Shown: in pieces, positions 47,794 to 58,351 of the stretch
Layout of the letters: each line of letters opens with the position of its first letter
How positions within the stretch are numbered: position 1 is the first letter of the stretch
DNA from: Acidovorax sp. 69
Lineage (GTDB): Bacteria; Pseudomonadota; Gammaproteobacteria; Burkholderiales; Burkholderiaceae_C
NCBI RefSeq assembly: GCF_002797445.1
Contig: NZ_PGEP01000001.1
Span: forward strand, 2,976,501-3,040,500
Direction of reading: 5' to 3'
Length of the DNA: 64,000 nt
The notes under the pieces: model-generated
What the model saw: only the letters and a program-made list of their open reading frames with translations
The model's database searches: none
Told to the model about the DNA's origin: nothing
Position numbers and translations under genes: made by a program

Positions 47794-49095
47794 ATGGCTG
47801 AAACCGCCATTATCGCCCGCGTACTCGCTTCTGCGCTCGACGTGGACGCCTTGGCGTGGAACGCGCTCTTGGCGCAACAAAACCACCCCACGCCCTTCAT
47901 GCGGCACGAATACCTGGCGGCCTTGCAAGAGAGCGGCAGCGCCACACCACGCACCGGCTGGACGCCCCGCTTCATGACGCTCTGGGAGAGCGATACGCTG
48001 GTTGCCGCCTGCCCGCTGTACCTCAAGAGCCATTCCTACGGCGAATATGTCTTCGACTGGGCCTGGGCGAGCGCCTATGAGCAGCACGGTGTGCCCTACT
48101 ACCCCAAGGCCGTGGTGGCCGTGCCGTTCACTCCCGTGCCTGGCAGCCGCCTGCTGGCCCGCGACGCAGCCACACGCCAACTCCTCATCCAGGCGGTGTG
48201 CCAATGGTGCGAGCAAGAGGGGGTGTCGTCGGCACATGTGCTGTTTGCCAGCGATGACGATGTGCAGGCCAGCACCCAACAAGACCTGATGCTGCGGCAC
48301 ACGGTGCAATTTCACTGGAAGAACGACGCCCCCCTGCTCACAACAGCCGGTGTCATGCACCCACCTGACGGGGAAGGGGCTCCGGCTTCACCGGCGCTTG
48401 GATCCCCCACCGCCTCGGCCCAACCCGTTGGCGGCTTGAGCCAACCCTTTGCAAGCTTCGACCACTTTCTTGGCAGCCTGTCCCAGGACAAACGCAAGAA
48501 AATCCGCCAGGAGCGCCGTCGCGTGGCCGATGCAGGGGTCAGCTTTCGCTGGTCGCGTGGCGCCGATATCCGTGCGGCCGACTGGGATTTTTTCTACCGA
48601 TGCTACGAACGCACCTATCTGGAGCACGGCAACCCCCCCTACCTCACGCGGGATTTTTTTGCCCGCATGGCGACGCACATACCCGAGGCTTGGCTGCTCT
48701 TTGTGGCCGAGCGCGACGGCCAGCCAATTGCTAGCATTTTGATAGCTGTCAGTGATTCAGCATCAAGCGCTAGCAGCCAAAAAGACCATGACCTGGTGGC
48801 CTACGGCCGCTACTGGGGTGCGCTGGAGCGCGTGGACTGCCTGCATTTCGAGGCCTGCTATTACCAGCCCCTGCAGTGGTGTATCGAGCAGGGTGTACGG
48901 CGCTTTGAAGGGGGCGCCCAGGGCGAACACAAAATGGCCCGCGCGCTGCTGCCCGTGCAGGCCACCAGCGCCCACTGGCTGGCGCATCCGGCGTTCGCGG
49001 ACGCAGTGGAACGGTTTTTGGAGCGCGAAGGTTCCGGGGTGAAAAACTATCTCAGCGAGTTGCAGGCACGCAGCCCCTTCAAGACAAGCGCCTGA
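47794..49095 (+). CDS. Peptidogalycan biosynthesis/GNAT-like acyltransferase (COG3146, DUF482)
   Basis: 433 residues of the DUF482 family, predicted acyl-CoA N-acyltransferase fold. Family motifs: PFMRHEYLAALQESGSA, YVFDWAWASAYEQHG, YYPKAVVAVPFTPVPGSRLL, FLGSLSQDKRKKIRQERRRV, FYRCYERTYLEHGNPPYLT and EGGAQGEHKMARALLP. Function is not established; the name peptidogalycan is historical. A low-complexity stretch (residues about 190-215) and a repeat-encoded insertion (about 313-331, ILIAVSDSASSASSQKD) interrupt the conserved blocks. Divergent from nadE. Confidence 0.85.
   Translation: MAETAIIARVLASALDVDALAWNALLAQQNHPTPFMRHEYLAALQESGSATPRTGWTPRFMTLWESDTLVAACPLYLKSHSYGEYVFDWAWASAYEQHGVPYYPKAVVAVPFTPVPGSRLLARDAATRQLLIQAVCQWCEQEGVSSAHVLFASDDDVQASTQQDLMLRHTVQFHWKNDAPLLTTAGVMHPPDGEGAPASPALGSPTASAQPVGGLSQPFASFDHFLGSLSQDKRKKIRQERRRVADAGVSFRWSRGADIRAADWDFFYRCYERTYLEHGNPPYLTRDFFARMATHIPEAWLLFVAERDGQPIASILIAVSDSASSASSQKDHDLVAYGRYWGALERVDCLHFEACYYQPLQWCIEQGVRRFEGGAQGEHKMARALLPVQATSAHWLAHPAFADAVERFLEREGSGVKNYLSELQARSPFKTSA
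48734..48785 (+). repeat. Interspersed repeat, copy 7, inside the DUF482 gene
   Basis: CATTTTGATAGCTGTCAGTG, ATTCAGCATC, AAGCGCTAGCAGCC, AAAAA. Same direction as the gene and in frame. Confidence 0.8.
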
Positions 49096-49253
49096 ACCCG
49101 GGACCGCGTCACAGCGGATGCTTGCAGCGAAGCAGAGAAATAGCCCGCGCCATAGGACGGCTACGGCAGCAACAACGGCACAGCCCGAAAGGCCCCCACG
49201 CAAGCCCCCGCATCACCACCAGGGATGGTGAGGGGGTGCGGGTGCAAAAAACG

Positions 49254-51005
49254 TCAGAAACTCTCCCAGTCGGTGTCGTTACCTGCACCTGCGCGGGCAG
49301 CGATCAGCTGGGCAGGGGCCTTGGCTGGCTTGGAGGGCAATGCTTTCGGTAATGCTTTGTGCTTGGCTGCTGGCGTGAACCGCGCTGCACCGCCAGGTGC
49401 CGCAGCGGGCCGGCCAGCGCTGACCCTGGCCGTCATCGGAGGCACTGTCGAGACACCCCCCGATGTGTGCCCTGTCGACAGCTTGAAAAACGCCACGGTG
49501 CTCACCAGGTCCTGCGCCTGGTTGTTCAGGCTGCTGGCGGCAGCAGCCATCTCCTCAACCAGCGCGGCGTTTTGCTGCGTGACCTGATCCATCTGCGTCA
49601 CGGCCTCGCCCACCTGGGCAACGCCCTGGCTTTGCTCAGAACTGGCGGCACTGATTTCGCCCATCAGGTCGGTCACGCGCTTGATGGCGCCCACCACTTC
49701 CGCCATCGTCGCGCCGGCCTGATCGACCAGCGTGGTGCCCATGCTCACACGCTCCACGCTGTCGTTGATCAGGGCCTTGATCTGTTTGGCCGCATCGGCC
49801 GAGCGACCCGCCAGGCTGCGCACTTCCGAGGCCACTACCGCAAAACCACGGCCCTGTTCACCAGCACGCGCCGCCTCGACGGCTGCATTCAGCGCAAGAA
49901 TATTGGTCTGAAAAGCAATGCTGTCAATCACGCCAATGATGTCGGCGATCTTGTTGCTGCTGTCATGGATGCCCTTCATGGTGCCCACCACCTGGCTCAC
50001 CACCTCGCCACCGTGCTCCGCCACCGTGGATGCGCTCAGGGCCAACTGGTTGGCCTGGCGGGCGTTTTCTGCATTCTGGCGAACGGTGGAGTTCAACTCC
50101 TCCATCGAAGCTGCCGTCTGCTGCAAGGCACTAGCCTGCTGCTCAGTGCGCGCACTCAGGTCGTTGTTACCCTGCGAGATCTCTGACGATGCCGTGGCCA
50201 CGTTCTCGGAGCCCGACCGCACATGGCCCACGATGCGCGACAGGTTCTGCTGCATCTCGCCCAGCGACCGCAGCAAATGGGCCATTTCATCGCGGCCCTC
50301 GTGGCGAATATCCACCGACAGATTGCCTTGACTGATTTCATCGGCCGCCTGTACCGCCCGGTGCACAGGGCCCACGATGGTGCGCGTCGTCCACAGCGCA
50401 AACAACGCACCCAGCACCACCGACGCCACGGCACCCAGCGCCAGGGCCCACTGGCTCACACCCGCCGTCTTGAGGATGCTGGCCTCAAACTCGTCGAGCT
50501 GCTTGCGCGTGTTGTCAGCCACATCGGCCAGTGATTGGAGGTAGGCGCTTGCCAGGGGCTTGAGGTCGCGATCCACCAGTGCAAACACATCTTCACCGGC
50601 CTTCTTGCGCTCCAGCAGCTTGGCGCGTGCCCCCACATAGGCAGCGCGCGCAGTGGCCACGCGGTCCATCAGCGCCTTCTCGGTGGCATCGTCAATCAAC
50701 GCTTCCAGCTTCTTCTGGACCTCGCTGGCCCGCAGGGACGTTGCAGCCATGTCGGAAGAAAGCGACTCGATATAACCCCCATCGGTGGCTTTGAGCGATG
50801 CCGAGGCGCGCACCCAGTTCAGGTCAATGGCGGCTTTCCACTCCTGCGCCAAGGCATTGCGCTCCATCTCGACGTTGGCGATGCGAATGCTGGCGTCCTT
50901 GAGGACAGCCAGCCGCCAGACGCCGATGGCCGCGATGGCCGCCGTGATCAGCAAGACAAGGCCAAAGGCCAGGCTCAGGCGTGCTCCGATTTTGAGGTTG
51001 TTCAT
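49254..51005 (-). CDS. Methyl-accepting chemotaxis protein (MCP 1)
   Basis: 583 residues. TM1 about 11-32, periplasmic four-helix-bundle ligand domain, TM2 about 185-206, HAMP ([20 protein letters not shown]), and the MCP signalling domain with the hairpin tip [20 protein letters not shown]. Ends DTDWESF, a WxxF-type tether for CheR/CheB. Alanine/lysine-rich linker of about 45 residues before the tail. Tsr-like class. Ligand unknown. Preceded by a 393-base non-coding gap. Confidence 0.95.
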   Translation of the reverse strand: MNNLKIGARLSLAFGLVLLITAAIAAIGVWRLAVLKDASIRIANVEMERNALAQEWKAAIDLNWVRASASLKATDGGYIESLSSDMAATSLRASEVQKKLEALIDDATEKALMDRVATARAAYVGARAKLLERKKAGEDVFALVDRDLKPLASAYLQSLADVADNTRKQLDEFEASILKTAGVSQWALALGAVASVVLGALFALWTTRTIVGPVHRAVQAADEISQGNLSVDIRHEGRDEMAHLLRSLGEMQQNLSRIVGHVRSGSENVATASSEISQGNNDLSARTEQQASALQQTAASMEELNSTVRQNAENARQANQLALSASTVAEHGGEVVSQVVGTMKGIHDSSNKIADIIGVIDSIAFQTNILALNAAVEAARAGEQGRGFAVVASEVRSLAGRSADAAKQIKALINDSVERVSMGTTLVDQAGATMAEVVGAIKRVTDLMGEISAASSEQSQGVAQVGEAVTQMDQVTQQNAALVEEMAAAASSLNNQAQDLVSTVAFFKLSTGHTSGGVSTVPPMTARVSAGRPAAAPGGAARFTPAAKHKALPKALPSKPAKAPAQLIAARAGAGNDTDWESF

Positions 51006-51398
51006 GGACTCTTTCGTGGGTGTTATTGGGGGGAAGCCAGCCGATTGGCCGTCGGTCGCCCAGCGCCCTGGGGCGCTTCAGGGCACGGTGCCAACAAGGC
51101 TGTTTATTTCTGGTGATTTGCCGATTTTATCATTATTTTGATAAAAATGATTTTATATTGAACAACTTCGAAGTGGGCGTATCTGATCTGCACCGCTTGC
51201 CCACCGGTCATACGCTCTGCGACACACCGTCACGGGGGACAGGGCATAAAAAAAGCACGCGGTCATCCCACGTGCTTGTATTGGTGCGGCGAAACGGAGG
51301 CGGTCCCAGGGCTTGTCTATCGGCCTGGTGGGCAAGATCTGCTGGCAATGGCCTGCAGTCTACGCCCTAATTTGGTGCATTCCCGGGACAAACCAGAC
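51006..51398. other. Non-coding gap between MCP 1 and MCP 2
   Basis: Holds the MCP 2 terminator (51247-51277) and an AT-rich stretch with the imperfect dyad ATCATT...AATGAT at 51129-51151 upstream of MCP 1. I see no FliA-type promoter and no credible ORF. Confidence 0.6.
51247..51277 (-). terminator. Terminator after MCP 2
   Basis: AAGCACG / CGTGCTT stem with 11-base loop and T-run on the minus strand. Confidence 0.75.
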
Positions 51399-53177
51399 TT
51401 AAAAGCTCTCCCATTCATCTTCTGCACCCGCAGCAACCGGCTGGGCGGTCTTGGCCGCTGCGGCAGGAGCCGAAGCCGCCTTTTTGACAGGGCCTGCAGG
51501 CCCCGAGCGCACGGCGAGCGCGGTCTTCTTCGACGGCGTGCCGCCTGCGGGGGTATTTGCACGCGCTGCAGCAGGTGCGGTCGATGGCGCAGCAGCCCCC
51601 ACCCCGGACAACCCGCCCGGTTGCGACGCCCTTGCCTGGTCTGCCGACAGCTTGAACACGGCCACAGCGCCCACCAAAGCCTGGGCCTGGTGGCTCAGGC
51701 TGCCAGCAGCAGCGGCCATTTCCTCCACCAGCGCGGCGTTTTGCTGAGTGACCTGGTCCATTTGCGTGACCGCCTCACCCACCTGCGAGACACCCGTGCT
51801 CTGCTCGCTGCTGGCGGCGCTGATCTCGCCCATGATGTCTGTGACACGGCGGATGGCCCCCACCACCTCGGTCATCGTGGTGCCCGCCTTGTCCACCAAC
51901 TGCGTGCCTTGCTCCACCCGCTCCACGCTGGCCGTGATGAGCGACTTGATCTCCTTGGCGGCCTCGGCGCTGCGCTGGGCGAGGTTGCGCACCTCGCCTG
52001 CCACCACGGCAAAGCCGCGCCCTTGCTCACCCGCGCGGGCGGCTTCTACCGCCGCATTCAGGGCCAGAATGTTGGTCTGGAAAGCAATGCCATCAATCAC
52101 GCTGATGATGTCGGCAATCTTCTTGCTGCTGTCGTTGATGCCCTTCATCGTCGTGACCACCTCGGCCACCACATCCCCACCCTGCCCGGCCACGGTAGAT
52201 GCACTCATGGCGAGCTGATTGGCTTGGCGCGCGTTGTCTGCGTTCTGCTTGACGGTGGAACTCAACTCCTCCATCGACGCAGCGGTCTCCTGCAACGCGC
52301 TAGCCTGCTGCTCAGTGCGGATCGACAGGTCGTTGTTGCCCGAGGCGATCTCGGCGCTCGCCGATGCCACACCCTGGGCATTGCCCCGCACACCCGACAC
52401 CACATGCGCCAGGTTGTCGCGCATGGTGGTCAGGCCGCCGAGCAGCTGGGCGATCTCGTCCTTGCCGCGCGCGTGGATGGGCACCGTGAGGTCGCCCTGT
52501 GCCACCGAGTCGGTAATCTGCACCGCGTTGCCCAGAGCGCGCGAGATCTGCCGGATCATGGCGCCACCCATCAGCACCGCCAGCAAAATGCCCAACACCA
52601 CGGCCGAGAGCGCCAGCGCGCGGATGGTCTGAAAGCTCGCTGCCGCACCGTCGTACTCGGCCTTGGCGTAATCGAGCTGCACTTGCATGAGCTGGCCCAG
52701 CACTTCCTGCAGTGGGTCAATGGCCGGGTACATCTCCTTGGCGGCAAAGCGGGTCAGCGCAGCCACATCGCCAGATTTGAAATGTCCCACCAGCGCATCG
52801 GTGGCCGCATCGGCCTTTGCCTGCAAGGGCTTGAAGCGTTCGACGAGCTGAACCTCCTCTGCCACCAGCTGCGTCGCCAGGTAAGCCTTCCAGTTGGTGT
52901 CAATGGACTTGCGCGCATCCACCACCGATTGCAGTCCTTGCGCAGGCGTCATCGCGCCGTCGCGCACCTTGTGCGCGGCGTCCACCACGTTGACGGCATA
53001 CATGTCTGCCACCACCTTGATCTGCTTGAGGGGGACCACTCGGTCGTCGTACACCGACTTGAGCCCCGCGTTGGACTGACCCATGCCAAACAGCCCTGCC
53101 CCGCCCACCAGCAGCACCAGCAGGCACAGGGCCGTGAGCAATCCAGCGAGGCGTGTGGATATCTTGAACTGGCTCAT
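51399..53177 (-). CDS. Methyl-accepting chemotaxis protein (MCP 2)
   Basis: 592 residues. TM1 about 10-32; periplasmic region with the phrase [20 protein letters not shown] seen in 4HB/Tar-like sensors; TM2 about 187-208; HAMP and signalling domain ([20 protein letters not shown]). Alanine/proline/lysine-rich linker then the tail DEWESF. ATG 53177 has GGAGAG upstream; the frame is open further up. The signalling domain resembles MCP 3 but clearly diverges at the DNA level. Confidence 0.95.
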   Translation of the reverse strand: MSQFKISTRLAGLLTALCLLVLLVGGAGLFGMGQSNAGLKSVYDDRVVPLKQIKVVADMYAVNVVDAAHKVRDGAMTPAQGLQSVVDARKSIDTNWKAYLATQLVAEEVQLVERFKPLQAKADAATDALVGHFKSGDVAALTRFAAKEMYPAIDPLQEVLGQLMQVQLDYAKAEYDGAAASFQTIRALALSAVVLGILLAVLMGGAMIRQISRALGNAVQITDSVAQGDLTVPIHARGKDEIAQLLGGLTTMRDNLAHVVSGVRGNAQGVASASAEIASGNNDLSIRTEQQASALQETAASMEELSSTVKQNADNARQANQLAMSASTVAGQGGDVVAEVVTTMKGINDSSKKIADIISVIDGIAFQTNILALNAAVEAARAGEQGRGFAVVAGEVRNLAQRSAEAAKEIKSLITASVERVEQGTQLVDKAGTTMTEVVGAIRRVTDIMGEISAASSEQSTGVSQVGEAVTQMDQVTQQNAALVEEMAAAAGSLSHQAQALVGAVAVFKLSADQARASQPGGLSGVGAAAPSTAPAAARANTPAGGTPSKKTALAVRSGPAGPVKKAASAPAAAAKTAQPVAAGAEDEWESF

Positions 53178-53593
53178 GGCAACTCTCCTGGTGTGAGTGA
53201 ACGGGATAGGCAGGACACCCCGACAGCGTGAAAGCAGCGGGGCCAAAGGGAGACAGGGTGATGTGCGCCAAAACATCCCGACGGGGAAGAAGCCGGGGCG
53301 GCGAAGGAGTGAGCGGGCACCAGGCCCTCAGCACGGCGGGTCTGACAGCGGGCAAACCACCCCGCCAGAGCGGTGAAACCACAGACCATGAGCGAACTCC
53401 TTGCAGACGACCCGCGCACAAAGAGACTGGCGATTCCTCTGCAGAGCTGTCTGCAGACGGACAGTGGCAGCATAGCGCTTTCCGTTACGTTTGCGTACAA
53501 CCGGGAGAAGCCACAGAACCACGCTGCAAGCGGGCAAACACGCCAACCGGCGGGACGGCAAAGGCCCACACGCAGCGCATACCAGCCTGGCCC

Positions 53594-53640
53594 ACAAAAA
53601 AGCACGCAGAAGGGATCACCCCTCTGCGCGCTTCTCTTTT
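53594..53640 (-). terminator. Terminator after MCP 3
   Basis: Imperfect stem AAAGCACGCAGAAGGG / CCCCTCTGCGCGCTTCT with T-run on the minus strand. Repeat copy 8 sits between it and the stop codon. Confidence 0.75.
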
Positions 53641-53692
53641 GATAGCTACCAGCGCTTTATCTGTCTACGCTAGCGGCTGTTTTCAGCATATT
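53636..53692 (+). repeat. Interspersed repeat, copy 8
   Basis: TTTTGATAGCTACC, AGCGCTTT, ATCTGTCT, ACGCTAGCGGC, TGTTTTCAGC. Part of the duplicated segment. Confidence 0.85.
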
Positions 53693-53718
53693 CTGGCTGC
53701 CGCTCTGCGCGCCCCGGC

Positions 53719-55509
53719 TCAGAAGCTCTCCCATTCTTCGTCGTTTCCGCCCCCACCCTTGGCCTGCGCTGGCGCTGCGGGTCTGCTGGCCGCAGGGGCT
53801 GCGCTGGCTTTGGGGGCTGTCAGGCTGGCCTGGGGTTTGGTGGTGGGCTTTTTGCCGTTGCCTAGGCTGCTGGCGCCGACACTTTTGCCCGCCGTGCTGC
53901 GTGGGGCACTGTAGGCCGGGGCCGGGATCGGGGCCCTGTGGGCGGCTGGAGGGGCGCTGCGGGTGGCGTTCGCATCGAGTTTGAACACGGCCACGGCGTT
54001 GACCAGTTCTCCTGCCTGCGCGTTCAGTGCGCTGGCGGCTGCGGCCATTTCTTCTACCAAGGCCGCGTTTTGTTGGGTGGCCTGGTCCATCTGTGTGACG
54101 GCTTCTCCCACTTGGCCTACGCCTGCGCTTTGTTCGCTGCTGGCGGCGCTGATTTCTCCCATGATGTCGGTCACGCGCCGGATGGCGTTGACGACTTCTG
54201 TCATGGTCGCTCCGGCTTTGTCTACCAGTTGGGTGCCTTGTTCCACGCGCTCTACGCTGTCGGTGATCAAGGTCTTGATTTCCTTGGCCGCTTCTGCGCT
54301 GCGCCCGGCCAGGCTGCGCACTTCTCCGGCCACCACGGCAAAGCCTCTGCCTTGTTCGCCTGCCCGCGCAGCTTCCACTGCCGCGTTCAGCGCCAGGATG
54401 TTGGTCTGGAACGCGATGCCGTCGATCACGCTGATGATGTCGGCAATCTTGTTGCTGCTGGTGTTGATGCCTTTCATGGTCTCCACCACTTCGGCGACAA
54501 CGTCGCCGCCTTGCACCGCTACGGTGGAGGCGCTCACGGCCAGTTGGTTGGCGGCCCGTGCGTTGTCGGCGTTCTGGCGCACTGTGGAGCCCAGCTCTTC
54601 CATCGAGGCGGCCGTTTCTTCCAGTGCGCTCGCTTGTTGCTCTGTGCGCGCCGACAGGTCGTTGTTGCCCGACGCTATCTGTGAGCTGGCTGACGCCACA
54701 CCCTCCGCGTTGCTGCGCACCGAGGCCACCGTGTTCACCAGGCTCTGCTGCATGCGCTGCAAGGCGCCCAGCAGTTGCCCGGTTTCGTCTTTGGACTGCA
54801 CGACGATCTGGCCACTCAGGTCGCCCGCCGCCACCCGATCGGCAGCCACCACGGCCTGCGCCAGCGGCCGGGTGATCGACCGGATGATGCTGATGGCCAG
54901 GAAAATGGCAGCCGCAATGGCCAGGGCGCCCGCGATCAGCACGTCCCGCTTGAGAGCGTTGGCAGCCGCCTCCGCCCGCTGGCCGGCATCGGCGGTCACC
55001 TGGGCCTGGTAGTCCACCTGTTCCTGAATCGTCTTTTGGTACTCCAGCTGAACGGGGCGCACCTTTTCTTCCAACAGCTTGAGGGCTTCTTCCCGTTGCG
55101 CCTGCTTGATCAGCGCCAGGTACTCGTCGCCCAGCTTGAGGAAGGCGGCCCGGTTCTGCTGCACCCGCGCCAGAATTTCCTTGCCTTTTTCCGACTGGAT
55201 GAGCGCAGTGAGCGTTTTCATCTGCTCGGCGATGGCACTGCGCGCAGCAGCCACGCGCTCCAAGGACGACTTGGTGATGTTTTCAGAGCTGAAAATCGCA
55301 AGGTTCCGAAATTGAATGGCCTGAACATTCACCCCATCGGCCAGCACCCCCATCGCCTTGGTGATGGGTATCCGCATCTCGGTAATGTCATTGAGTGAAG
55401 CACGCTGGCTCGCAGACTGGACCAGGGCCACCGCCCCCAGGGCAACCAGCAGCAGCACCATGGCTGCAAACGCTGCGGTGAGTCGGGTTGAAATCTTCCA
55501 TTGATTCAT
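53719..55509 (-). CDS. Methyl-accepting chemotaxis protein (MCP 3)
   Basis: 596 residues. TM1 about 10-31, periplasmic domain with [20 protein letters not shown] (4HB_MCP-like), TM2 about 190-210, HAMP, signalling domain, alanine/proline-rich linker and the tail NDEEWESF. Follows cheW by 47 bases in the same direction, so the two form an operon. The 3' two thirds are nearly identical in DNA to the frameshifted MCP 4. Confidence 0.95.
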   Translation of the reverse strand: MNQWKISTRLTAAFAAMVLLLVALGAVALVQSASQRASLNDITEMRIPITKAMGVLADGVNVQAIQFRNLAIFSSENITKSSLERVAAARSAIAEQMKTLTALIQSEKGKEILARVQQNRAAFLKLGDEYLALIKQAQREEALKLLEEKVRPVQLEYQKTIQEQVDYQAQVTADAGQRAEAAANALKRDVLIAGALAIAAAIFLAISIIRSITRPLAQAVVAADRVAAGDLSGQIVVQSKDETGQLLGALQRMQQSLVNTVASVRSNAEGVASASSQIASGNNDLSARTEQQASALEETAASMEELGSTVRQNADNARAANQLAVSASTVAVQGGDVVAEVVETMKGINTSSNKIADIISVIDGIAFQTNILALNAAVEAARAGEQGRGFAVVAGEVRSLAGRSAEAAKEIKTLITDSVERVEQGTQLVDKAGATMTEVVNAIRRVTDIMGEISAASSEQSAGVGQVGEAVTQMDQATQQNAALVEEMAAAASALNAQAGELVNAVAVFKLDANATRSAPPAAHRAPIPAPAYSAPRSTAGKSVGASSLGNGKKPTTKPQASLTAPKASAAPAASRPAAPAQAKGGGGNDEEWESF

Positions 55510-55556
55510 CCTGCTTCTCCTCGGGGGTTGATATGTTGTGGTGACCAGCGTCTACG

Positions 55557-56078
55557 TTACCCGTGCGCGGCTTTTGTCACCAGACCTATTTCGTCACTGC
55601 TGAGCAAGGCCTCGATGTCCATCACGATCAGCATGCGGTCGCCCAGGCTGGCGATGCCGGTGACGAAAGTGGGGTCTACGTTGCCCTGGCGCTCAAACTG
55701 GGGCGTGGGTTTGATGACATCCGGCGTGAGCGTGACCACGTCGGCCACCGCATCCACGACCACACCGATCACCGTGGAGCCGATGTCCAGAATGATGACC
55801 ACCGTGAAGTCGGTGTAGTTCGCCTCGGGGCACTGAAGCTTCACGCGCAGGTCCAGGATAGGGACAATGCGCCCGCGCAGGTCGATCACACCCTTGATGA
55901 AGTCTGGCGAATGCGCCAGGTGCGTGGGCCGCTCATACGAACGGATTTCCTGCACCCGCAGGATGTCGATGCCGTACTCCTCCGCCCCCAGGCGAAAGGT
56001 CAGGTACTCGCCCGCAGGTGCGGCGGCCGTCGCGGCAGGGCGTGAGGCAGAAGATGCGGTGGCAGATGCAGTCATCAT
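55557..56078 (-). CDS. cheW: Chemotaxis coupling protein CheW
   Basis: CheW of 173 residues linking MCPs to CheA. It shows EYLTFRLGAEEYGIDILRVQ, IKGVIDLRGRIVPILDLRVK and DAVADVVTLTPDVIKPTPQF, all usual for CheW. Two neighbouring ATGs (56078, 56075) may serve as start; the N-terminal 20 residues are alanine/serine-rich. No cheA, cheY, cheR or cheB in the window, so this is a satellite chemotaxis locus feeding the main one. Confidence 0.95.
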   Translation of the reverse strand: MMTASATASSASRPAATAAAPAGEYLTFRLGAEEYGIDILRVQEIRSYERPTHLAHSPDFIKGVIDLRGRIVPILDLRVKLQCPEANYTDFTVVIILDIGSTVIGVVVDAVADVVTLTPDVIKPTPQFERQGNVDPTFVTGIASLGDRMLIVMDIEALLSSDEIGLVTKAAHG

Positions 56079-56378
56079 GGCGCGGGCTTTCAAAGTCAGG
56101 GGAGGCGTTAAGCAAGTCACGCGGTCTACCAGAAACCCAAGCCCGCGCGGGTGTACTGAAAGCATAGCAGCGGGTGGTTGCATTTAATAACAAATAGCCC
56201 TTTTCCGCTGACCGGCTTCGCACCCATCCTCACATGGATAAAGCCTCCACACAGCCTGTGTGCCGCGTTTGAATTGGAGAGCTAGCTCCATTTCAGCCCC
56301 CTGCCATCCGCAGAAAAAATGCTACCGTCGCCCAGAGCCACAACCCCCTGTGTGCCCCCGCTTTGAAACGACGAATTG

Positions 56379-57185
56379 ATGCCTCTCTTCCGAAAGAAAG
56401 AAACCGACCCCGCCCACATCCCACCGCCGGGCCTGCCGCTGTTGGCGCTTGAATTGCGGGCCCCCTGGGAGTTTGGCGCGGTGCTGCCAGCATGGCCCGT
56501 GTTGCAACGTGCCCCGCTTGGTGACGGGCATTCGGTCATCGTTTTTCCCGGGCTCACGGCGGGCGACGCCACCACCGTGCCGCTGCGCCGCTACCTGGAA
56601 TCGCGCAACTACGACACCCTGGGCTGGGGTCAGGGCCTGAACCTGGGCCCGCGCGAGGGCGTGCTGGAAAACGCCAAGCGCCAGTTGCAAGCCGCCTGCG
56701 ACGCCAGCGGCAGCAAGGTCAGCCTGGTGGGCTGGAGCCTGGGTGGTATCTACGCCCGTGAGCTGGCCAAGGAAATGCCTGACCTTGTGCGTTGTGTGGT
56801 GACACTGGGCACACCCTTTGCCGGCCCCCACACATCCACCAACGCCTGGCGCATCTACCAGTTTGCCAGCGGCCGCAGCATTGAACGGGAGACCGAGAAC
56901 TACAACCTGCCCGAAGCCCCCCCCGTGCCCACTACCAGCATCTACTCACGCACTGACGGCGTCGTGGCCTGGCGTGGCAGCTTCCAGGCCCCCGCCCCGC
57001 ACAATCCGCACACCGAAAACATCGAAGTGGTGGCCAGCCATTTCGGCATCGGACTGAACCCCAGCGCCTGGTGGGCCGTGGCCGACCGACTGGGCCAGCC
57101 GCAAGGCCCCGGGGTGGTGTGGCAACCCTTCCAGCGCCCCAAGCTGCCTGGACTGCACCTGGTGTACCCCGATCCGCACCGCTGA
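56379..57185 (+). CDS. Alpha/beta hydrolase
   Basis: 268 residues. Nucleophile elbow GWSLGG (LVGWSLGGIYARELAKEMPD) as in lipases/esterases, oxyanion region VIVFPGLTAGD, acid region SRTDGVVAW and catalytic His probably in VVASHFGIGLNP. No signal peptide; cytoplasmic. The family resembles PGAP1-like or permease-associated esterases. It lies alone on the plus strand among minus-strand chemotaxis genes; no sequence link to chemotaxis. The substrate cannot be named. Confidence 0.85.
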   Translation: MPLFRKKETDPAHIPPPGLPLLALELRAPWEFGAVLPAWPVLQRAPLGDGHSVIVFPGLTAGDATTVPLRRYLESRNYDTLGWGQGLNLGPREGVLENAKRQLQAACDASGSKVSLVGWSLGGIYARELAKEMPDLVRCVVTLGTPFAGPHTSTNAWRIYQFASGRSIERETENYNLPEAPPVPTTSIYSRTDGVVAWRGSFQAPAPHNPHTENIEVVASHFGIGLNPSAWWAVADRLGQPQGPGVVWQPFQRPKLPGLHLVYPDPHR

Positions 57186-57209
57186 AACCTGGGGCGAGCG
57201 GGGTCGCGC

Positions 57210-58351
57210 ACCAGCCTGGTCCACAAAAAAGCACGCAGAAGGGACCACCCTCTACGCGCTTCTCTTTTGATAGCTACCAGCGCTTTATCTGTCTGCGCTA
57301 GCGGCTGTTTTCATCATATTCTGGCTGCCGCTCTGCACGCCTCGGCTCAGAAGCTCTCCCATTCTTCGTCGTTTCCGCCCCCACCCTTGGCCTGTGCTGG
57401 CGCTGCGGGTTTGCTGGCCGCAGGGGCTGCGCTGGCTTTGGGGGCTGTCAGGCTGGCCTGGGGTTTGGTGGTCGGCTTTTTGCCGTTGCCTAGGCTGCTG
57501 GCGCCGCCACTTTTGCCCGCCGTGCTGCGTGGGGCACTGTAGGCCGGGGCCGGGATCGGGGCCCTGTGGCTGGCTGGGGGGGCGCTGCGGGTGGCGTTCG
57601 CATCGAGTTTGAACACGGCCACGGCGTTGACCAGTTCTCCTGCCTGCGCGTTCAGTGCGCTGGCGGCTGCGGCCATTTCTTCTACCAAGGCCGCGTTTTG
57701 TTGGGTGGCCTGGTCCATCTGTGTGACGGCTTCTCCCACTTGGCCTACGCCTGCGCTTTGTTCGCTGCTGGCGGCGCTGATTTCTCCCATGATGTCGGTC
57801 ACGCGCCGGATGGCGTTGACGACTTCTGTCATGGTCGCTCCGGCTTTGTCTACCAGTTGGGTGCCTTGTTCCACGCGCTCTACGCTGTCGGTGATCAGGG
57901 TCTTGATTTCCTTGGCCGCTTCTGCGCTGCGCCCGGCCAGGCTGCGCACTTCTCCGGCCACCACGGCAAAGCCTCTGCCTTGTTCGCCTGCCCGCGCAGC
58001 TTCCACTGCCGCGTTCAGCGCCAGGATGTTGGTCTGGAACGCGATGCCGTCGATCACGCTGATGATGTCGGCAATCTTGTTGCTACTGGTGTTGATGCCT
58101 TTCATGGTCTCCACCACTTCGGCGACAACGTCGCCGCCTTGCACCGCTACGGTGGAGGCGCTCACGGCCAGTTGGTTGGCGGCCCCCGTGCGTTGTCGGC
58201 GTTCTGGCGCACTGTGGAGCCCAGTTCTTCCATCGAGGCGGCCGTTTCTTCCAGTGCGCTCGCTTGTTGCTCTGTGCGCGCCGACAGGTCGTTGTTGCCC
58301 GACGCTATCTGTGAGCTGGCTGACGCCACACCCTCCGCGTTGCTGCGCACC
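57210..58351. repeat. 1.14 kb duplicated segment, copy B
   Basis: Counterpart of 53581-54721. It has a two-base expansion in a C-run (58183-58187, five C against three at 54555-54557) that breaks MCP 4, and a one-base loss near 57248. Confidence 0.9.
57263..57325 (+). repeat. Interspersed repeat, copy 9
   Basis: TTTTGATAGCTACC, AGCGCTTT, ATCTGTCT, GCGCTAGCGGC, TGTTTTCATC. Nearly the same as copy 8 because it lies in the duplicated segment; the terminator-like stem just left of it (57222-57265) is also shared. Confidence 0.85.

Larger units (their letters stand above)
53178..53718. other. Non-coding gap between MCP 2 and MCP 3
   Basis: From left: MCP 2 upstream region with a TATGCT box near 53475 on the minus strand; then the MCP 3 terminator (53594-53640) and repeat copy 8. 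No credible ORF. The part from 53581 on is shared with the region behind MCP 4. Confidence 0.6.
53581..54721. repeat. 1.14 kb duplicated segment, copy A
   Basis: Nearly identical to 57210-58351. It covers the terminator, repeat copy 8 and the coding sequence for the signalling domain and tail of MCP 3. Identity stops sharply at both ends: upstream sequence of the genes (N-terminal halves) is unrelated. I count only some 15-20 differences by eye. Confidence 0.9.

Noticed and set aside
49196..49253. Hairpin after MCP 1 as its terminator
   Set aside because: The A-run lies on the wrong side for a minus-strand terminator, so the stem GC-rich repeat cannot be an intrinsic terminator of MCP 1.
52300..54700. 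MCP 2 as a third member of the recent duplication
   Set aside because: Its signalling domain is similar in protein but its DNA differs at many positions and its flanks are not shared, so it is an older paralogue.
51006..56260. FliA-type (sigma 28) promoters before the MCP and cheW genes
   Set aside because: No convincing TAAA-N15-GCCGATAA match was found by eye upstream of these genes; a near sigma-54 match before MCP 2 has wrong spacing.
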